DNA of 64,000 bases from Acidimicrobiia bacterium (GCA_022821985.1 JAJECP010000035.1:186001-250000), one strand, 5' to 3'. Shown: positions 12,711 through 22,356, counted from the stretch's first letter. Numbers and translations are program-made. The notes: generated by a model not told the origin, from the letters alone.

Positions 12711-13807
12711 GTGAGATGTCCGGCGGCGGTCGCGCCGCCGAGCACCTCGTCGCCCTTGTAGAACACGACCGCCTGGCCGGCCGCGACGCGGCGCTGAGGC
12801 TCCGCCCACCGCAACTGCCCCTCGGCATCGACGTGCGCCGGCAACGCCGGACCGTGGGCGCTCGTCTGGGCCAGAACCTCGCCCTCGACGGGGTCGACGG
12901 CCCAGCGATGATCAACCAGCCGTACGCCTCGTGCCGACAGCTCGGAGGCCCCGCCCACCGTGACACGGCGAGCGGCGATGTCCACGTCGACCGCATAGCG
13001 CCGCTGCGGTGCGCCGCCAAGGTCCAGACCCTTGCGCTGGCCGACAGTCACGAGCTCCACCGCAGGAGCGGTGCCAACGCGTTGACCCGCCGCATCGACC
13101 AGCTCCGCCGGATGCAGGTCGATGCGTTCGGCCAGGAAGCGCTCCCTGCCGGCAGCCTCGGTGATGAAGCAGACATCCTGGCTCTCGGGCTTGTGAGCAG
13201 TTCGCAGCCCGAGCTCGGCTGCGAGCGTTCTCAGCTCGTGCTTGCGGTAGTCGCCGACCGGGAACCACAGGTCCGCCAAGTCGGCTTCGGACAGCATGTA
13301 CAGCACGTACGACTGGTCTTTCGCGCTGTCGGCGCCACGCTGCAGCCGTCGCCTGCCGCTCAGTGAGCTGATGCGAACGTGATGACCGGTGACCAGGCGA
13401 TCGAAGCCCAGGCGGCGGGCACGGTCCAGCAGCACGTCGAACTTGACGTGCCGGTTGCAGGCAATGCACGGGTTGGGCGTATGGCCCCGCCGGTGTGCGT
13501 CGACGTACGGCTCGACCACATCGCGCTCGAACTCGGCCGCATAGTTGAAGACGAAATGGTCGATGCCGAGCTGCTGGCACACCCGTCGGGCATCGTCCAC
13601 GTCGGAGACCGCGCAGCAGCCCTGGTCCTGCGGGCCGCCCCACAGCTTCAGGGTGACGCCGACCACGTCGTGCCCAGCGCGCAAGCACAACGCCGCAGCG
13701 ACCGAGCTGTCGACACCGCCCGACATCGCGACGAGCACCCTGCTCCCTGCAACGGCACCATGCCGCTCGGGGCTGGTTTCCGTGGCGTCATGCCGCTCGG
13801 GAGTCAT
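12707..13807 (-). CDS. mnmA: tRNA-specific 2-thiouridylase MnmA
   Basis: Thiolates U34 of tRNA Lys, Glu and Gln using ATP and a persulfide sulfur. The 366-residue product has the PP-loop SGGVDSS (about residue 28), the catalytic Cys in NPCIACNRHVKF (about 109) and the second Cys in SQDVCFI (about 207), followed by the central and beta-barrel domains. The ATG at 13807 overlaps the cysteine desulfurase stop by four bases. A longer in-frame reading lies inside that gene and is not used. The two genes form a sulfur-transfer pair: desulfurase makes the persulfide and MnmA uses it. Confidence 0.96.
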   Translation of the reverse strand: MTPERHDATETSPERHGAVAGSRVLVAMSGGVDSSVAAALCLRAGHDVVGVTLKLWGGPQDQGCCAVSDVDDARRVCQQLGIDHFVFNYAAEFERDVVEPYVDAHRRGHTPNPCIACNRHVKFDVLLDRARRLGFDRLVTGHHVRISSLSGRRRLQRGADSAKDQSYVLYMLSEADLADLWFPVGDYRKHELRTLAAELGLRTAHKPESQDVCFITEAAGRERFLAERIDLHPAELVDAAGQRVGTAPAVELVTVGQRKGLDLGGAPQRRYAVDVDIAARRVTVGGASELSARGVRLVDHRWAVDPVEGEVLAQTSAHGPALPAHVDAEGQLRWAEPQRRVAAGQAVVFYKGDEVLGGATAAGHLT

Positions 13808-14949
13808 CGCAGCTGCTCCACGCAGTTGGGGATAGCGTCGATGGCTCGCTCGATCTCCCACGGTTCGGTGCACCAGCCCAGCGACAGGCGGAGCGAACCG
13901 GCTGCGGCGTGACGCTCAACCCCCATCGCCGCGAGCACATGGCTCGGCTCCATGGCACCCGACGCGCACGAGGCCGCCGCCGATGCCATGACATCGAAGC
14001 GGTCGAGCAACACCAGCAGCGCCTCGGTCTCGATGCCGTCGATGAGCAGCTGGCAGATGCCCGCAGCTCGCCGAGACCGCTCGACCGTCTCAGTGCACCC
14101 GTCGATCGAAGTCAGCAGGCCGTCGGCCAACCGGTCCGCCAGTTCACTGATCCGGCAGATGTCCTCGCTGCGAGTCTCGTGCAACTCCCCGAGCGCGGCG
14201 CCGAGCGCGGCAATGCCCGCTGTGTTGTGCGTGCCGCTGCGCCGATCGGCTTCCTGGCCGCCGCCGAGCTGCTGCGCTGACAGCGTCACGCCGGGACGGA
14301 TGGCAAGAACCCCCACGCCCTTGGGCCCGCCGAACTTGTGGCCGCTCAGCGAAAGCAGATCTGCTGGTTGCGCCGCTGCGGCGATATCGACCCAGTTGAC
14401 TCCTTGCACCGCGTCAGTGTGCAGCAGTGCCTCGGGGGCATGGCGCCCGATCACGTCGGCCACGGCCTCAAGATCGGCAATGACGCCCGATTCGTTGTTG
14501 ACCAGCATCACCGACACCAACCCCACCGGTGGACCCGCATCGGGCGCCAACTGTGCAGCCAGGTGGTCGAAGTCGACCTCGCCGCCGGCGTTGACCTGCA
14601 CGTACCGACCGCCGACCGCTTCGACCGGGTGGAGCACCGCGTGGTGTTCGGTTGCCGGACACAGCGCCGTCGTGCCTGTTGCGGAGGTGACGCCGGTCAC
14701 GGCGAGATTGTCTGCTTCAGTCCCGCCGCTGGTGAACACGATGCCGTGCGGGTCGAAGCCGAGCGCCTCGGCGACGATCTCACGTGCGTCATCGATGGCT
14801 GCCCGCGACTTGCGGGCCATGCGGTGCGCTCCCGAAGGATTGGCGAACTGCTGCTCCAAGTACGGCGTCATGGCCTCGATGGCGCACGGACGCATCGGCG
14901 TCGACGCAGCGCAGTCGAGGTACGCAGGACGATTCCGATCAGCAGTCAC
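13804..14949 (-). CDS. cysteine desulfurase (IscS/NifS-like)
   Basis: PLP enzyme of 381 residues that converts cysteine to alanine and an enzyme-bound persulfide. Visible landmarks are YLDCAASTPMRP at the start, the TSGGTEADNLAV loop, HTDAVQGV, the PLP-lysine motif LSGHKFGGPKG and GGGQEADRRSGTHNTAG. The catalytic Cys is in AAASCASGAMEPSHVLAAMG. It is immediately upstream of and overlaps mnmA, so its likely role is donating sulfur for s2U34; a role in Fe-S assembly is also possible. No iscU or sufU is adjacent. Confidence 0.95.
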   Translation of the reverse strand: MTADRNRPAYLDCAASTPMRPCAIEAMTPYLEQQFANPSGAHRMARKSRAAIDDAREIVAEALGFDPHGIVFTSGGTEADNLAVTGVTSATGTTALCPATEHHAVLHPVEAVGGRYVQVNAGGEVDFDHLAAQLAPDAGPPVGLVSVMLVNNESGVIADLEAVADVIGRHAPEALLHTDAVQGVNWVDIAAAAQPADLLSLSGHKFGGPKGVGVLAIRPGVTLSAQQLGGGQEADRRSGTHNTAGIAALGAALGELHETRSEDICRISELADRLADGLLTSIDGCTETVERSRRAAGICQLLIDGIETEALLVLLDRFDVMASAAASCASGAMEPSHVLAAMGVERHAAAGSLRLSLGWCTEPWEIERAIDAIPNCVEQLR

Positions 14950-15164
14950 ACGCTGAGGTTACGAGCACAGCCCGAGGCGTCCTGCCGGGCGCTTCACGCA
15001 GTCAACAAGGCAGAATCCGCTGCTGCACCGGGTGCGGTGTGACAACGGCCGCATGCGGTGCCACACTTGCCGGTCGCTGGAAACGAACGTCGGCGTGACG
15101 AAGCGCGCCAGCGATCCGAGACGCGATCCGCGTCCAGGCAGACATCGACAGGGCAATCACGGGC

Positions 15165-16289
15165 ATGGGCATCGAGGTCTCCATCGACATTCCGGCACCG
15201 CCGCAGGAAGTCTGGGATTACGTCGCAGATCTCGCGAGCAATGTCGAGTGGATGGCCGACGCTCAGTCGATCGACTTCACGTCTGCCCAGACTGAGGGCG
15301 TCGGCACGACGTTCGAGTGCGTCACCAAGATCGGCCTGCTGAAGACCACAGACAAGCTCGAGGTCACCGAGTGGGACCCGCCGAATACGCTGGGCATCAC
15401 CCATCAAGGCGCAGTCACGGGCACTGGCCGATTCGCGCTCGAGCCCATCGAAGACGGCACTCGCTTCACCTGGAGCGAAGATCTGACACTGCCCTGGTAC
15501 TTCGGCTCGCGGGCCGGCCAGCAACCCGCCTCGCTGGTGCTTGAACGCGTCTGGCGCAAGAACCTGCGGAACCTGCGCGCACGGATGCTCGAACGCCAGC
15601 AGGGGCCGACCGGCCATGAGCCGGGACCGCTGCTGGGGATGGGCCGCGACTCGGAGATGCGCGCCTACGGCCCGCACATCATTCGCATGAGCCTGCGCGG
15701 CCGGGATCTGAGCCACGAGGCCGCGGCAATGCGCCACGTGCGGGCCCACGGATTTCCCGCTCCAGAGGTCATCGAGCAGCCCGACCATCACTCGGTGGTG
15801 ATGGCACGTCTGACCGGTCCGACGATGCTCGACGAACTCGCGGCCAAGCCGTGGCTCCTGACACGCCACGTCAAGGGTCTGGCACGGCTGCACCGGCTGC
15901 TCGGCGACGTGCCTGCCCCAGGCAACTGGGTCAAGGTGTCGGGCGGCAACTCGGTGGTACATCTCGACCTGCAGCCCGACAACGTCAAGCTCACCCCCGA
16001 TGGCCCCGTCGTCATTGACTGGTCGAACGCGGCAGCCGGTGACGCGGCCTTCGACGCTGCGTCCACCTATGTGCGGCTGCGCACTGCAGCGCCCGACAAC
16101 CACGCTGCGGCCCGGGCAGTCATCAACGCGTTTCGTACCCGCTTTGCCCGAGCGTTTCTCAAGGAGTTCGGTACCGACGCGATCCTCTCGAACCTGCGAG
16201 CAGCGGCCGACCTGCGGCTCCTCGACCGCAACCTGCACCCCAACGAGCGCGAGGCAGTGTTCGCGCTCGCCCGCGGCGAACTCGACTGA
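15165..16289 (+). CDS. fusion of START/SRPBCC-like domain with an aminoglycoside phosphotransferase-like kinase domain
   Basis: 374 residues with two domains. Residues about 1-145 look like a polyketide cyclase/SRPBCC ligand-binding domain (MGIEVSIDIPAPPQEVWDYV, WMADAQSIDF, EWDPPNTLGI, TRFTWSEDL). Residues about 165-350 look like an APH/choline-kinase-type small-molecule kinase, with the catalytic loop VVHLDLQPDNV (H266, D268, N273) and the metal-binding VVIDWSNA (D285). The N-lobe is short and no clear Gly loop is seen. The combination suggests the SRPBCC pocket presents or senses a hydrophobic ligand for phosphorylation, which is inference. It stands alone, divergent from the cysteine desulfurase gene with 215 bases between. 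Confidence 0.7.
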   Translation: MGIEVSIDIPAPPQEVWDYVADLASNVEWMADAQSIDFTSAQTEGVGTTFECVTKIGLLKTTDKLEVTEWDPPNTLGITHQGAVTGTGRFALEPIEDGTRFTWSEDLTLPWYFGSRAGQQPASLVLERVWRKNLRNLRARMLERQQGPTGHEPGPLLGMGRDSEMRAYGPHIIRMSLRGRDLSHEAAAMRHVRAHGFPAPEVIEQPDHHSVVMARLTGPTMLDELAAKPWLLTRHVKGLARLHRLLGDVPAPGNWVKVSGGNSVVHLDLQPDNVKLTPDGPVVIDWSNAAAGDAAFDAASTYVRLRTAAPDNHAAARAVINAFRTRFARAFLKEFGTDAILSNLRAAADLRLLDRNLHPNEREAVFALARGELD

Positions 16290-16327
16290 CGAGTTCGCCT
16301 GAGTCGTCCTGACTTGCCGGAGTCAGG
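16277..16327. terminator. two adjacent hairpins between convergent genes
   Basis: Hairpin one: CGAACTCG at 16277-16284 pairs perfectly with CGAGTTCG at 16290-16297 and encloses the stop codon of the upstream gene. Hairpin two: CCTGACT at 16308-16314 pairs with AGTCAGG at 16321-16327 around a six-base loop. They lie between the plus-strand fusion gene and the minus-strand meaB end, so a bidirectional terminator is likely, though no U-tract is present. Confidence 0.5.
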
Positions 16328-16358
16328 AAACCATCTGCCGCAATCGGTCGACTGCGTA

Positions 16359-17324
16359 TCAGCGGTCCTGGTCGAGGAGCATCTCGGCGGCTGCGTAGGG
16401 GTCGATTTCTTGGCAGGCGAGCTGCTGGCGCAGGCGCTCCGCAGCAGGCCCCTCGGTGAGGGTCGCCACGCGTTCGGCAATAGTGGCCCGCAAGACCTCA
16501 TCAAGCTCGGTCTGCACCCTGGCCGCGCGGCGAGACTCAAGCTCGCCCGAGGCAGTGCAGTGTTCACGGTGCGAGCAGATGGCGTCCCACAGCTCCTCGG
16601 CGCCCTCCCCGGTGGTGCCAACCGAGGTCAGGATCGGCGGGTCCCAATCGCCCGGCGCAGACAGATCCAGCATCTGGCGGATGTCCCGGCACGTTTCCGA
16701 TGTGCCGGGCCGATCGGCCTTGTTCACCACGAAGATGTCGGCGATCTCCATGAGGCCCGCTTTGTTGGCCTGCACCGAGTCGCCCCAACCGGGGTTCACC
16801 ACCACCACGGTGGTGTCAGCAGCACCGACGATCTCGGTCTCGATCTGGCCGACGCCGACCGTCTCGATGAGTACCCACGGCCAACCCAGTGCGTCGAGCA
16901 CTCGTACGGCCAGCGGTGTCGCCAATGTCAGGCCGCCGAGGTGGCCCCGAGTCGCCATCGACCGGATGTAGACGTCCTCGTCGAAGGTGTGGTCGGACAT
17001 GCGCACGCGGTCGCCCAGGATCGCGCCGCCGCTGAACGGCGACGACGGGTCGATCGCCAAGACCGCCAGCCGCTCGCCCCGCTCGCGTGCCACGCCGACG
17101 ACGGCTGAGTTGAGCGTCGACTTGCCGGCCCCGGGCGCACCGGTGATGCCGACCGTGTGTGCGCTGCCCGATTGGGCGAACGTGAGCGCGCCCAGCGCAC
17201 GCGCCTGCGAGCCGCCGCGTTCGACCAACGACATCACCCGTGCCAGGGCGCGGCGCTGTCCGCTGCGCGCAGCTTCCAGGAGCTCGGCCACATCGGCGGT
17301 GAGCGGATCGTCGGGTGGTGTCAT
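16359..17324 (-). CDS. meaB: methylmalonyl-CoA mutase-associated GTPase MeaB (ArgK family)
   Basis: G3E-family P-loop GTPase that protects and reloads B12-dependent methylmalonyl-CoA mutase. The 321-residue product has Walker A GAPGAGKSTL, the IDPSSPFSGGAILGDRVRM switch region, GVGQIETEIVGAADTTVVVV and the base-recognition motif NKAD. These match MeaB/ArgK. The start is ATG at 17324; a longer reading 13 codons upstream adds Pro-rich sequence without family similarity. No mutase gene (mutA, mutB) is nearby, so its client enzyme must be elsewhere in the genome. Confidence 0.93.
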   Translation of the reverse strand: MTPPDDPLTADVAELLEAARSGQRRALARVMSLVERGGSQARALGALTFAQSGSAHTVGITGAPGAGKSTLNSAVVGVARERGERLAVLAIDPSSPFSGGAILGDRVRMSDHTFDEDVYIRSMATRGHLGGLTLATPLAVRVLDALGWPWVLIETVGVGQIETEIVGAADTTVVVVNPGWGDSVQANKAGLMEIADIFVVNKADRPGTSETCRDIRQMLDLSAPGDWDPPILTSVGTTGEGAEELWDAICSHREHCTASGELESRRAARVQTELDEVLRATIAERVATLTEGPAAERLRQQLACQEIDPYAAAEMLLDQDR

Positions 17325-17402
17325 CGGCGCGCCGACGGTAGCGAGGCCGGGCGGGGACAGCACGCCGGGCGCATGCGCGCGAGCTGAGCCTCGGGGACCG
17401 AT

Positions 17403-18689
17403 TCAGCGGCGTGAGATCGACGCACCGATGCCGGCGAGCTTGCCGGCCAAGTCCTCATAGCCGCGGTCGATATGGGCAGCGCCGGCAACCTCTGTCTCGC
17501 CCGTGGCAGCGAGGCCCGCCACCACCAGCGCTGCGCCGGCGCGGATGTCGTGTGCACGCACCGGCGCTCCCGACAGCCGCTCCACGCCGCGCACCACAGC
17601 GTGGTGACCCTCAGTGCGGATGTCGGCGCCCATGCGCCGCAGCTCGTCGATGTAGCGGAACCGACCCGTGAAGATGTTCTCGGTGACGATTCCCACGCCG
17701 GAAGCCGTCGTGAGCATCGACACCAGGAACGGCTTGTAGTCGGTCGCGAGACCCGGGAACGGCAAGGTGGAGATGTCGGCTGACGCCAGCCGCTGGGTCA
17801 CGGTTGCCAGCAGTCCCGCGTCTTCGACGACGATGTGCATGCCCATCTCGCTGAGCTTGCGAATGAGCATCGTCATGTGCTCGGCCACCGCATAACGCAG
17901 GAATACCGACCCGCCGCACATGCCGACCGCCGCGAGGAACGTGGCCGCCTCGATGCGGTCAGGAATCACCCGGTAGCCGTCGCCGGAGGGAGCAGGCGCC
18001 AGCTGTTCCACCCCGTCGACCGTCAGACGATCCCCTGACCAGCCGACCCGCGCACCCATCTGGTTGAGGAACTCGACGAGATCGCCGATCTCGGGTTCTC
18101 GTGCCGGATTCACGATGCGCGTGCGGCCCTTGGCTCGCACTGCGGCCATCAGCACGTTCTCGGTCGCCCCGACGGAGGGGTACTCGAGCACAACCTCCGT
18201 CCCCCTCAGCACCTCTGCGGTTCCCGAAATGTCGCCATGGGCGGTGCTGAACGTCGCTCCCAGGCTCTCGAGCGCCTGCAAGTGCATGTCGATCGGTCGC
18301 GGCCCGAAGTCGTCCCCGCCCGGCAGGGCAACCCGGGCAGTGCCGAAGCGTCCCAGCAACGGGCCGAGCACCACGATCGACGCACGCATGCGCTCCACCA
18401 AGTGGTAGGGCGCCTCGGTGTTCAGCTCGGCAGGCACGTCGATGACCAGCCGGTGATCGGCACGCGTCACGGTCACGCCCATGGCCTCGAGCAGCTCGCA
18501 CATGAGCGCTACGTCAGAGATGTCAGGCACGTTGGCCAGGACATGCTGCCCCTCTGCCAACAGGCACGCCGCCATCAGCTTGAGCACGCTGTTCTTGGCG
18601 CCGCCGATGCTGACTTCACCGTCGAGCGCGCGGCTGCGCTGCGTCACGAACGTGTCGCGCTCGCCGCTGGTGGCAAAGTCCACCGACAT
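17403..18689 (-). CDS. murA: UDP-N-acetylglucosamine 1-carboxyvinyltransferase MurA
   Basis: First committed step of peptidoglycan synthesis: transfers enolpyruvate from PEP to UDP-GlcNAc. The 428-residue product has the family start DGEVSIGGAKNSVLKLMAA, RASIVVLGPLLGRFG and the loop ALPGGDDFGPRPIDMH. At the position of the usual catalytic Cys (E. coli Cys115) this protein has Asp126, the same change known in Mycobacterium tuberculosis MurA, where it confers intrinsic fosfomycin resistance. The ATG at 18689 is chosen; upstream in-frame sequence runs into the divergent gene and lacks similarity. Divergent from the MFS gene with 88 bases between starts. Confidence 0.96.
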   Translation of the reverse strand: MSVDFATSGERDTFVTQRSRALDGEVSIGGAKNSVLKLMAACLLAEGQHVLANVPDISDVALMCELLEAMGVTVTRADHRLVIDVPAELNTEAPYHLVERMRASIVVLGPLLGRFGTARVALPGGDDFGPRPIDMHLQALESLGATFSTAHGDISGTAEVLRGTEVVLEYPSVGATENVLMAAVRAKGRTRIVNPAREPEIGDLVEFLNQMGARVGWSGDRLTVDGVEQLAPAPSGDGYRVIPDRIEAATFLAAVGMCGGSVFLRYAVAEHMTMLIRKLSEMGMHIVVEDAGLLATVTQRLASADISTLPFPGLATDYKPFLVSMLTTASGVGIVTENIFTGRFRYIDELRRMGADIRTEGHHAVVRGVERLSGAPVRAHDIRAGAALVVAGLAATGETEVAGAAHIDRGYEDLAGKLAGIGASISRR

Positions 18690-18777
18690 AGCGATACCAC
18701 TGTTGACGGCAGCATCGTGACGCTCTGCGGCACCGCGATGCAGATGCAGGACGTGCGGGTGTGCTAGGCCCGCCGCC

Positions 18778-20361
18778 GTGACCCGCCTCGTGCGCACGTT
18801 CGTGGCCGATGCCGACGAGGTGGATGCCCTCCTGCGCCCCCGCGACGACATCGTGGCCGAGACACCGGCTGCCACGATCGACGGCAGCCACCGTTTCGGG
18901 CTCGCAGAGGGGCCGTTCAACAGCTACTCGCGCCTGGTGGAGATCTCGCCTGCTGCGGCGCAAGCGGCCGGAGGCACACACAACGCAGCAGGCAGCGTCA
19001 CCTCTCGCTACGAGGTCACCGAGACGGTCGAGTGGCGCCTGGCGGTGCCGTGGTTCGGCCCGCTCTTCAACGTCGCCGTCCGGCGCGCGATGCGCACGGG
19101 ACGCACCGGCGACGGCACCCAGCCTGTCTGGGCACCTCCGCGACGATTCACCCCGCGCGCCGCAACCGTCATGGCCATGCTGGCTGCGGCGGCCATGCTG
19201 AGCGGCTACCTGGCGAACGCACCCTCAGAGCTGCACACCTACGCCGCCGACGAATTTGGTGCCGATCAAGCCGCCCAAGGAGTGCTGGGCGCCGTCGTGC
19301 GCATCGGGACGCTGCTCGCGATCGGCGTGTCCGTGCTGGCAGACCGGCATGGCCGTCGACGCATCGTCGCGGGCGCCATAGGCGTGGGCATCACCGCCGC
19401 CGCGCTCGCAGCGCTGGCGCCGAACATGGTGTGGCTGGGCGCGTTCCTGCTGATCGGACGCACGGCGAATGCGGCGCTCGGAGCCACGGTTGTCGTGATG
19501 GCGCTGGAGGAGATTCCCGCCGGCTGCAGGGCGTGGTGCCTGTCGGTGCTGGCCATGTCGGCTGCGCTCGGCGCGGGCGTGGTGGTGTGGCTGCAACCGG
19601 TCTCGGACCTCGCCCCATGGGCCTGGCGCATGCTGTTCGCGTTCCCGCTCATCGCGCTGGCTGCCGCCCGCCCACTGCTGCGGCGGCTACCGGAGAGCCG
19701 GAGGTTTGAGCGGCGCGGCAGGGATGTGACGCTGCGCGGCTACTGGCGGCCGATTGCGTTGCTGGGCGCCATCTACCTGGCATTCGGCTTGTTCCTGGGC
19801 CCGATCGACTGGTTCCGCAACGAGTACCTGCGCGACGAGCACGGATTCAGCGCGGCCCTGGTGTCGCTGTTCGTGCTCGGTACTGCGACGCCCGCCGGCC
19901 TCGCCGTCTATGCCGCAGGCAGACTTGCCGACTCCCGCGGGCGCCGCGTCATCCTCGCCGTCGCCTCGGTGCTGGGGCTTGGCTCTCTGGTGGCACTGTT
20001 CAACGTGTCAGGTGCCACGCTGTGGCTCGCGGGCCTCGTCGGGGCAATGCTGTCGGCGGGACTGCTGCCGGCGCTCGGGGTGTACCGCGGCGAGCTGTTC
20101 CCGACTGCCCTGCGAGCACGCGCCGCAACCATCACCGGTGCCATGGGTGTCGTCGGCGCAGCCGTCGGCGTACTCGTCGCGGGCGCGCTGCGCACCGCTT
20201 GGGGGAGCTTCGGCGATGTGATCGCGCTGCTGTGGGTGGGGCCGCTGGTGGCGGCCGCCGTCGCCGTGCTGTGGCTGACCGAACGCAGCGGGCAGGAACT
20301 CGAAGAGCTGCACCCCGCCGATGCCGCGGCAGATCCCGACGGCCCGTGGTCGCACGGCTGA
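18778..20361 (+). CDS. MFS transporter with an N-terminal soluble domain
   Basis: 527 residues starting at GTG 18778. Residues about 1-110 are soluble (TRLVRTFVADADEVDALLRP, YSRLVEISPAA, YEVTETVEWRLAVPWFGPLF) and suggest a SRPBCC-like lipid- or ligand-binding fold ahead of the membrane part. From about 125 there are 12 hydrophobic helices in two halves. Each half carries the MFS loop motif (LADRHGRRRIV and LADSRGRRVIL) and LPESRRFE sits in the central loop. The later LFPTALRARA segment is typical of the metabolite:H+ symporter group. Substrate unknown. The small hydrolase gene follows 49 bases downstream on the same strand. Confidence 0.8.
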   Translation: MTRLVRTFVADADEVDALLRPRDDIVAETPAATIDGSHRFGLAEGPFNSYSRLVEISPAAAQAAGGTHNAAGSVTSRYEVTETVEWRLAVPWFGPLFNVAVRRAMRTGRTGDGTQPVWAPPRRFTPRAATVMAMLAAAAMLSGYLANAPSELHTYAADEFGADQAAQGVLGAVVRIGTLLAIGVSVLADRHGRRRIVAGAIGVGITAAALAALAPNMVWLGAFLLIGRTANAALGATVVVMALEEIPAGCRAWCLSVLAMSAALGAGVVVWLQPVSDLAPWAWRMLFAFPLIALAAARPLLRRLPESRRFERRGRDVTLRGYWRPIALLGAIYLAFGLFLGPIDWFRNEYLRDEHGFSAALVSLFVLGTATPAGLAVYAAGRLADSRGRRVILAVASVLGLGSLVALFNVSGATLWLAGLVGAMLSAGLLPALGVYRGELFPTALRARAATITGAMGVVGAAVGVLVAGALRTAWGSFGDVIALLWVGPLVAAAVAVLWLTERSGQELEELHPADAAADPDGPWSHG

Positions 20362-20410
20362 GAGGCTGAGCTGTGCCAGCGAGACTGTGCCGGGATTTGA
20401 TGGGGTTGCG

Positions 20411-20989
20411 ATGCGCGCTGCCGAAGCACTCCTGCTGACGCCAGGTGCCGGCGGCGGCGCGGATCATCGCACGCTCGTCGACATCGAAGATTCGCTGTCC
20501 GGCCGCCTGCCGGTGCGCCGGCACGACTTCGCCTACCGGCGAGCCGGGCGGCGGGCACCGCCGCGCGCCCCCAGCGTCGTCGATGAATTGGTGGGCGACC
20601 TGCCCCAGATTGCTGCCGAGATGGGCGTGTCGCCCGACGGCCTGGTGATCGGCGGCCGGTCGTTCGGCGGCCGTGTCTGCTCAATGGCAGTGGCCGACGG
20701 TGCTCGCGCCGCGGGGCTCCTGCTGCTTAGCTACCCGCTGCACCCGCCCGACCGGCCCGAGCGCCTCCGCACCGAGCACTTCCCCCTGATCCGGGTGCCG
20801 TGCCTGTTCGTCTCGGGCACGCGCGACCCGTTTGCCACTCCCGACGAGCTGAGCGAGCACACCGAGGCCATCCCGGGCCTAGTCACACTCAAGTTCATCG
20901 ACGGTGCCCGGCACGATCCCAACTCGGTCGCCGCGCGCCAAGCGGTTGTCGAACACATCGGCAACTGGCTCGACACGCTCGGAGGCTGA
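20411..20989 (+). CDS. small alpha/beta hydrolase (KANSL3/Tex30-like, dienelactone hydrolase-related)
   Basis: 192-residue alpha/beta hydrolase. It has an N-terminal LLLTPGAGGGADH oxyanion loop, the nucleophile elbow GGRSFGGR (Ser in GxSxG), the acidic residue in VSGTRDPFATPDEL and the His in IDGARHDPNS. This short cap-less architecture is typical of predicted hydrolases of the Tex30/KANSL3 group; the natural substrate is unknown. The ATG at 20411 is 49 bases after the MFS stop, so the two are probably cotranscribed. Confidence 0.8.
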   Translation: MRAAEALLLTPGAGGGADHRTLVDIEDSLSGRLPVRRHDFAYRRAGRRAPPRAPSVVDELVGDLPQIAAEMGVSPDGLVIGGRSFGGRVCSMAVADGARAAGLLLLSYPLHPPDRPERLRTEHFPLIRVPCLFVSGTRDPFATPDELSEHTEAIPGLVTLKFIDGARHDPNSVAARQAVVEHIGNWLDTLGG

Positions 20990-21014
20990 GCACGGCGGCG
21001 AGCCGCGCTGCGAT

Positions 21015-22226
21015 TCAGCCGTCGATTCGATCGACGATCATCTTGGCGATCTCGAGGCTCGAGGTGGCTGCAGGACTCGGGGCGTTCAGGACGTGGGTGC
21101 TGCGGCCGGCGACCGTGACGGCGAAATCGTCCTCGAGTTCGCCAGCGGGATCCATGGCCTGGGCACGCACGCCTGCGGGCGAACGCACGAGATCGTCGGC
21201 TTCGATGTCGGGCACCAACCGCTGCAGCGCCCGGGTGAACGCCGCCTTGTTCAGCGAGCGCCACACCTCGCCGGCTCCGGTGCGCCAGTAGCGACGGGCG
21301 AGTCGCCACAGGCCGCGGTTGGTGATGTGCTCACGCACCTGTGCCCTGCTGATGTCGCGCCAGCCGTAGCCCTCGCGGGCCAGTGCAAGCACCGCGTTGG
21401 GGCCGGCGTGGATCGTGCCGTCGATCATGCGGGTCAGGTGCACCCCGAGGAACGGGAAGCTGGGATCGGGCACCGGGTAGATCAGGTTGTTGACGAGGTG
21501 CGAGCGCTCGGGCACCAACTCGTAGTACTCGCCGCGGAACGGGACGATCCGGTAACCATCCGCCGCACCGGCGAGCTCCGCCACCTGGTCGCACCGCAGC
21601 CCCGCACAGTTCACGAGCCATGTCGCTTCGAGGTCGCCGGAGGTCGTGGTGATCCGGACACTGTCCGCGTCCGGCGCGAGCGCGACAACCGCGGCACCGG
21701 TCCGCAGTTCGCCTCCGGAAGCAATGATCTCGTCGATCAGCGCGCGGCACACCGCGCTGTAGTCGACAATCCCGGTGCTGGGAATGAACAGCGCTTCCAC
21801 ACCGGCGCAATGGGGCTCGAGCTCATTGAGGCGACGGGCGTCCACCAGCTCCGCGGGAACGCCGTTGCTGGCCGCTCGCACGGCGAGCGCTGCAAGTCGC
21901 TCCTGCTCGGAGCTGTCCACCGCCACGATGACTTTGCCGCACACCTCGTGCGCAATGCCCCGCTCCCGGCAGAACTCGACCAGCGAGCTGCGCCCGGCAA
22001 CCGCCAGCGAGGCCTTGATCGACCCTGGCCGGTAGTACACGCCTGAGTGCAGCACGCCGGAGTTGCGACCGGTCTGGTGCAGCGCCGGCCGCTCCTCGGC
22101 CTCACAGATCACCACCCGGCGGCCCGGATGGTCGGCCAGATACCTGTGCGCCGTGGCCAAGCCGATGATGCCCGCCCCGACGACCACGAGGTCGGCGCGG
22201 ACCGACGAAGTCGAAGCGCTGGTCAC
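21015..22226 (-). CDS. lhgO: L-2-hydroxyglutarate oxidase/dehydrogenase LhgO-like FAD enzyme
   Basis: FAD-dependent oxidase of the DAO superfamily that converts L-2-hydroxyglutarate to 2-oxoglutarate, feeding electrons to the membrane quinone pool in E. coli. The product has the dinucleotide motif [20 protein letters not shown], then [40 protein letters not shown] and [13 protein letters not shown], all strongly LhgO-like. The GTG at 22226 gives 403 residues, the usual length; a TTG-started extension of 21 codons is less likely. It is divergent from glpX, 130 bases between starts. Confidence 0.88.
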   Translation of the reverse strand: MTSASTSSVRADLVVVGAGIIGLATAHRYLADHPGRRVVICEAEERPALHQTGRNSGVLHSGVYYRPGSIKASLAVAGRSSLVEFCRERGIAHEVCGKVIVAVDSSEQERLAALAVRAASNGVPAELVDARRLNELEPHCAGVEALFIPSTGIVDYSAVCRALIDEIIASGGELRTGAAVVALAPDADSVRITTTSGDLEATWLVNCAGLRCDQVAELAGAADGYRIVPFRGEYYELVPERSHLVNNLIYPVPDPSFPFLGVHLTRMIDGTIHAGPNAVLALAREGYGWRDISRAQVREHITNRGLWRLARRYWRTGAGEVWRSLNKAAFTRALQRLVPDIEADDLVRSPAGVRAQAMDPAGELEDDFAVTVAGRSTHVLNAPSPAATSSLEIAKMIVDRIDG

Positions 22227-22356
22227 CGGGGCGAAGCTATCGGCAGAGGCTGAGCCCGGGCCCGAGCGGCCCGTGAGCGCAGCGAGCAAGAGCGGGATGT
22301 ACGGGGGGCGTAATCAGCAGGCTCATCTCTCCGTGCATCCTCTAGGGTCGGCGGCA

